Shown: in pieces, positions 60,564 to 64,000 of the stretch
How the letters are laid out: every line of letters starts with the position of its first letter
How positions within the stretch are numbered: position 1 is the stretch's first letter
Source of the DNA: Pseudomonadota bacterium
GTDB taxonomy: Bacteria > Pseudomonadota > Gammaproteobacteria > Steroidobacterales > Steroidobacteraceae
Direction of reading: 5' to 3'
NCBI GenBank assembly: GCA_021847105.1
Contig: JAJZUT010000015.1
Span: 1 to 64,000, forward strand
Length of the DNA: 64,000 nt
Made by a program: the position numbers and the translations under genes
Notes under the pieces: model-generated
What the model was told of the DNA's origin: nothing
Seen by the model: the letters and a program-made list of their open reading frames with translations, nothing else
Database searches by the model: none

Positions 60564-61739
60564 ATGCTTGTCCTCATGAGCACGGCTGTGCGCCGCATAG
60601 GGCGCGTGTTGACGCTGCTGGCGTGCCTGGCAGTCGTGCCGGCGGTGTGTCTGGCAAGCCGCGAGGTACCGGTGTACACCGTGGATGTCGCCGCCCAGAC
60701 CCCCGCTGCGCTCGCACAGGCGATGCGGGCGGTGCTGGTGCGGGCGACGGGCCACGCCCGTGCGGCGAACGATCCGCAGCTCGCCACCCTGGTCAGCCAG
60801 GCGACGCAGTACGTGCAGGGCTACCAGCAGGGACCCGCGGGCGAGTTGCAGGTAACCTTCAAGGCCGCTGCGATCGAACAGTCGATTCGGGCCGCCGGGC
60901 GCAGTCTGTGGAGCGCCGATCGTCCTTTTACCCTCATCGTGCTGAATCCGGCGCCGCCGCTCGCGCTGCAGGCTGCGGATTTCGCGGCGGTGCAGCAGTC
61001 CGCACAGACGCGCGGACTGCCAATCAGCATCGTGCCGCTCGCGGTGCGTGCGGCCAACGGCCAGCTGCTGCCCTCGACAGCACTGCTCGCCATGGTGCAC
61101 AACCTCGGCGCCGAACAGTTGCTGATCGGTGAGGATCTGAGCACCGCGGCCTCGCTGACGACGGCACCGACGGCACCGACCGGCGCGACCGTCTCACCCG
61201 CGCCACCGGCAGCGGCCAGCACGGCCGGTGCCGACACGCCGGCCAACGCTGCGCCGCCGGATACCTGGCGCTGGACGCTGGTAACCCCCTTCATGACTCG
61301 GCAGTTCACCGGTTCCATCACGACGGGCATCGATGCAACGGTGCGCCTGCTGGCGCCTGCACTGCAGGCCACGCCCGGCGACGGTATCGTCGAGACTCCG
61401 GTTCGGATTGAGGGCCTCGCAACGCTTGATGATTACGCGCGGGTCGAGACCATGCTCGCAGCTGTGCCGGGGGTGCATCACAGCACGGTCGCGCGCGTCA
61501 GCGGTACGGCGGTGGTCTTCGATTTGTGGGCGCGTGGCGGCGCAGGCACCGTCAGCCGCATGCTGGCGAGCTCGCCGCGGTTTACGCCACAGACGGCGGC
61601 GGGGATGCTGACCTACCGGTACGTTCCCCCGCCTCCTCTGCCCGCCCCGCCGCCAGCGAGCGCCGCTGCGCCGCAGGCCGCAGGTAGCACAGCGGCCCCC
61701 TCGACACCTGCAACCTCCGCGGCGGCGCCACCGCCCTGA
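60564..61739 (+). CDS. Exported DUF2066 family protein
   Basis: A 391-residue protein with an N-terminal signal (about residues 10-32, [19 protein letters not shown]). The DUF2066 core includes [32 protein letters not shown] and [19 protein letters not shown] low-complexity Thr/Ala/Pro stretch sits mid-protein and the C terminus is Pro/Ala-rich. In gammaproteobacteria this family sits between purM and hda, as here. ATG at 60564 follows AGGAT; an ATG at 60576 is possible. Confidence 0.88.
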   Translation: MLVLMSTAVRRIGRVLTLLACLAVVPAVCLASREVPVYTVDVAAQTPAALAQAMRAVLVRATGHARAANDPQLATLVSQATQYVQGYQQGPAGELQVTFKAAAIEQSIRAAGRSLWSADRPFTLIVLNPAPPLALQAADFAAVQQSAQTRGLPISIVPLAVRAANGQLLPSTALLAMVHNLGAEQLLIGEDLSTAASLTTAPTAPTGATVSPAPPAAASTAGADTPANAAPPDTWRWTLVTPFMTRQFTGSITTGIDATVRLLAPALQATPGDGIVETPVRIEGLATLDDYARVETMLAAVPGVHHSTVARVSGTAVVFDLWARGGAGTVSRMLASSPRFTPQTAAGMLTYRYVPPPPLPAPPPASAAAPQAAGSTAAPSTPATSAAAPPP

Positions 61740-61742
61740 GCC

Positions 61743-62294
61743 GTGCGCCACATCCCCAACCTGATCTGTCTGATCCGGCTGGCGTTGATCTGGCCGGTGG
61801 CGAGCGCGCTGCACGCGGGACGCTATGAGGTCGCGCTCGCGCTGTTCGTCGTGGCCGCGGTGTCCGACGGTCTCGACGGCTTTCTCGCCAAGCGTTTCAA
61901 CTGGGTATCCGAACTCGGCAAGGTGTTGGATCCAGCGGCCGACAAGCTGCTGTTGGTGGTGGTGTTCGTCGAGTCCGCCTGGCTTGCGCTGGTGCCCTGG
62001 TGGGTCACCGCTGCGGCGGTGGCGCGGGATGTCATGATCGCGCTCGGGGCGCTCATCTACCGGCTATGGTTTGGCCCCCTGCGCGGCCGGCCGACGCTCA
62101 TCAGCAAGATCAACACCGCAACGCAGTTGTTGTACCTGGCGGGCGTGATGTTCGTGGCCGCATCCCGGCTGCCGCTGGGCGGGGAACTCAGTGCATTCGC
62201 CTATATCGTGGTGGTGACCACGGCGCTCTCGGGTCTCGATTACCTGGTGACGTTCACGCGCCGTGCCTGGACGGCACCGAATCAGGCGAGCTGA
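61743..62294 (+). CDS. CDP-alcohol phosphatidyltransferase
   Basis: A 183-residue integral membrane enzyme of phospholipid synthesis. The catalytic signature DGLDGFLAKRFN, spaced GKVLDPAADK, is complete (DGxxDG...G...DxxxD). Several hydrophobic segments follow (LLLVVVFVESAWLALVPWWV). It resembles PgsA-like proteins, though the exact alcohol acceptor (glycerol-phosphate or other) is not certain. GTG start three bases after the DUF2066 stop; hda follows three bases later, making one operon. Confidence 0.92.
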   Translation: MRHIPNLICLIRLALIWPVASALHAGRYEVALALFVVAAVSDGLDGFLAKRFNWVSELGKVLDPAADKLLLVVVFVESAWLALVPWWVTAAAVARDVMIALGALIYRLWFGPLRGRPTLISKINTATQLLYLAGVMFVAASRLPLGGELSAFAYIVVVTTALSGLDYLVTFTRRAWTAPNQAS

Positions 62295-62297
62295 GCG

Positions 62298-62994
62298 ATG
62301 ACGATGCAGCAGCTGCCGCTCGGGGTACGCCTCGCGGATCGGGCCGTGTTCGAGAGTTTTCTGCCGGCGCGCAACGGCGAGGCACTCGCGCAGGCCCGGC
62401 GAGCCGCCGCCGGGGAGCCGGGCCTGAGTTGGTTCTGCGGTCCGGCGGGCGCGGGCAAGACCCATCTGCTGCAGGCCACCTGCGCCGCTGCCGGTCGGGT
62501 GCGGCGCGCCGGGTACCTGCCGCTTGGGGAGCTGGCGCACCTCGGCACCGAAGTGCTCAGCGGGCTGCCTGAACTCGACTGTCTCGCGCTCGATGAGCTC
62601 GATGCAGTGCTCGGACAGATCGAATGGGAGCGCGCCCTGTTCACGCTGGTGCGTGAAGCGGCCGAGCGGGGCGGATCGTTGCTGCTCGGCGCGCACGTTC
62701 CGCCGGCGCTGATTCGCTGGGCGCTTGCCGACCTCGGCTCGCGCTGCACCGCCGCGGCGGTGTTCCAATTGCGGGCGCTGGACGAGATCGAACAGCAGGA
62801 AGCGTTGCGGTTGCGGGCCCGGCTGCGCGGGCTCGAGTTGCCCGAGGAAACTTCCCGGTGGCTGCAGCGGCGTTACCCGCGCGACATGCACCGGCTTTAC
62901 GAGCTGCTCGATGCGCTCGATGAGGCAGCGCTCGCCGCGCAGCGCCGCCTCACCGTGCCGTTCATCCGCGAAGTGCTCGCGCGCAGCGGCCGCG

Positions 62995-62999
<5 letters not shown>
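62298..62999 (+). CDS. hda: DnaA regulatory inactivator Hda
   Basis: A 233-residue AAA+ protein that, with the sliding clamp, stimulates ATP hydrolysis by DnaA to prevent over-initiation. It starts MTMQQLPLGVRLADRAVFES, with a clamp-binding-like QLPLGV at the N terminus, Walker A GPAGAGKTHLLQA, Walker B-like CLALDELDAVLG and a C-terminal AAA+ lid (YPRDMHRLYELLDALDEAAL). It completes the DUF2066-phosphatidyltransferase-hda operon. Confidence 0.95.
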
Positions 63000-63650
<651 letters not shown>

Positions 63651-63668
63651 TTAGCGTATATTGAATTC

Positions 63669-63944
63669 ATGGTGAGCAAGAAGTGTCTGGTGTCCGGCCG
63701 CGTGCAGGGCGTGTTCTATCGGGCCACCTGTCAGCGACGCGCGTGCGAGCTCGGCGTGAGCGGCTACGCGCGCAATCTGCCCGACGGACGGGTGGAGGTG
63801 CTCGCCTGCGGCGAGAGTTCCGCGGTGCGCGTGTTCATCGAGTGGCTGTGGGAAGGTTCGGCGGCGAGCCGGGTCGAGGCGGTGGAGGTGAGCGATGCGC
63901 CGCAGCATGCCGAGCGGCCCCCGCAGGGCTTCCAGACCGCCTAA
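63669..63944 (+). CDS. acyP: Acylphosphatase
   Basis: A 91-residue enzyme hydrolysing acyl phosphates. The active-site motif is [17 protein letters not shown] with the catalytic Arg, and [13 protein letters not shown] with the catalytic Asn. TATATT at 63657-63662 ends six bases before the ATG and there is no ribosome binding site, suggesting a leaderless message. The remaining 56 bases of the window hold nothing recognisable. Confidence 0.94.
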   Translation: MVSKKCLVSGRVQGVFYRATCQRRACELGVSGYARNLPDGRVEVLACGESSAVRVFIEWLWEGSAASRVEAVEVSDAPQHAERPPQGFQTA

Positions 63945-64000
63945 CGGGCGGTCGCATCCGGCCGCCGGGCGCGCACCGGAAAGCCAAGATCATCCGCGCC

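Overview
The window is a 64 kb stretch of GC-rich (roughly 65 %) chromosome from a gammaproteobacterium. The evidence is the set of housekeeping genes and their order: purM-purN, DUF2066, a CDP-alcohol phosphatidyltransferase and hda around 59-63 kb; uup, rnt, Grx4-type grxD, a homodimeric-type aceE with aceF and lpd, class II pyrC, an RsxB-like ferredoxin, and PilT-type ATPases. The mix resembles the Xanthomonadales/Nevskiales/Steroidobacterales side of the class. That placement is an inference; no rRNA is present to settle it.

Layout. 0-5 kb: a stress and energy-reserve group (CBS-pair protein, two universal stress proteins, host-attachment family protein, alpha-glucan phosphorylase). 5-9 kb: uup, rhlE and hsp20. 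9-15 kb: a c-di-GMP protein, a secreted double-retropepsin/TPR protein and a secreted GH5-like glycosidase. 15-19.4 kb: an accessory zone with decayed genes, vapBC, an IS1182-like fragment, a broken DUF1330 gene next to DUF2239, and higBA. 19.64-26.44 kb: a 6.8 kb integrated element at the 3' end of tRNA-Thr(CGT). It has matching att repeats, paired TGCCCCCA motifs inside both ends, a tyrosine integrase, an AlpA-like regulator, a TOPRIM/DUF3987 primase and a chain of small overlapping genes. 26.5-31 kb: a small membrane protein, a Fur-family regulator, a PAS-GGDEF-EAL protein and a DUF374 acyltransferase. 31-34.3 kb: a two-gene P450 and acyl-adenylate-ligase/ACP unit. 34.3-50.5 kb: core metabolism (nadC, grxD, an M17 peptidase-pyrC-rnt operon, the pyruvate dehydrogenase operon, a PaaK-like ligase, and a metG-rsxB-nth-DUF1841 operon). 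50.6-55.3 kb: a HEAT-repeat Ser/Thr kinase followed by two PilT-like ATPases. 55.5-64 kb: mrp/apbC, a dcd gene interrupted by an in-frame intein, purM-purN-DUF3108, DUF2066-phosphatidyltransferase-hda, wrbA and acyP.

The most notable items are the 227-residue intein in the active site of dCTP deaminase; the compact tRNA-Thr island, which carries a replication-type primase but no packaging genes, and whose terminal small gene has a decayed relative about 4 kb away beside vapBC; the P450/acyl-ligase/ACP pair; the kinase-PilT-PilT cluster; and several genes whose -10 hexamers lie 6-8 bases before the start codon, which suggests leaderless transcripts. Convergent gene pairs often end inside a shared GC-rich palindrome.

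All calls come from reading the sequence and recalled family motifs. No database search was run.
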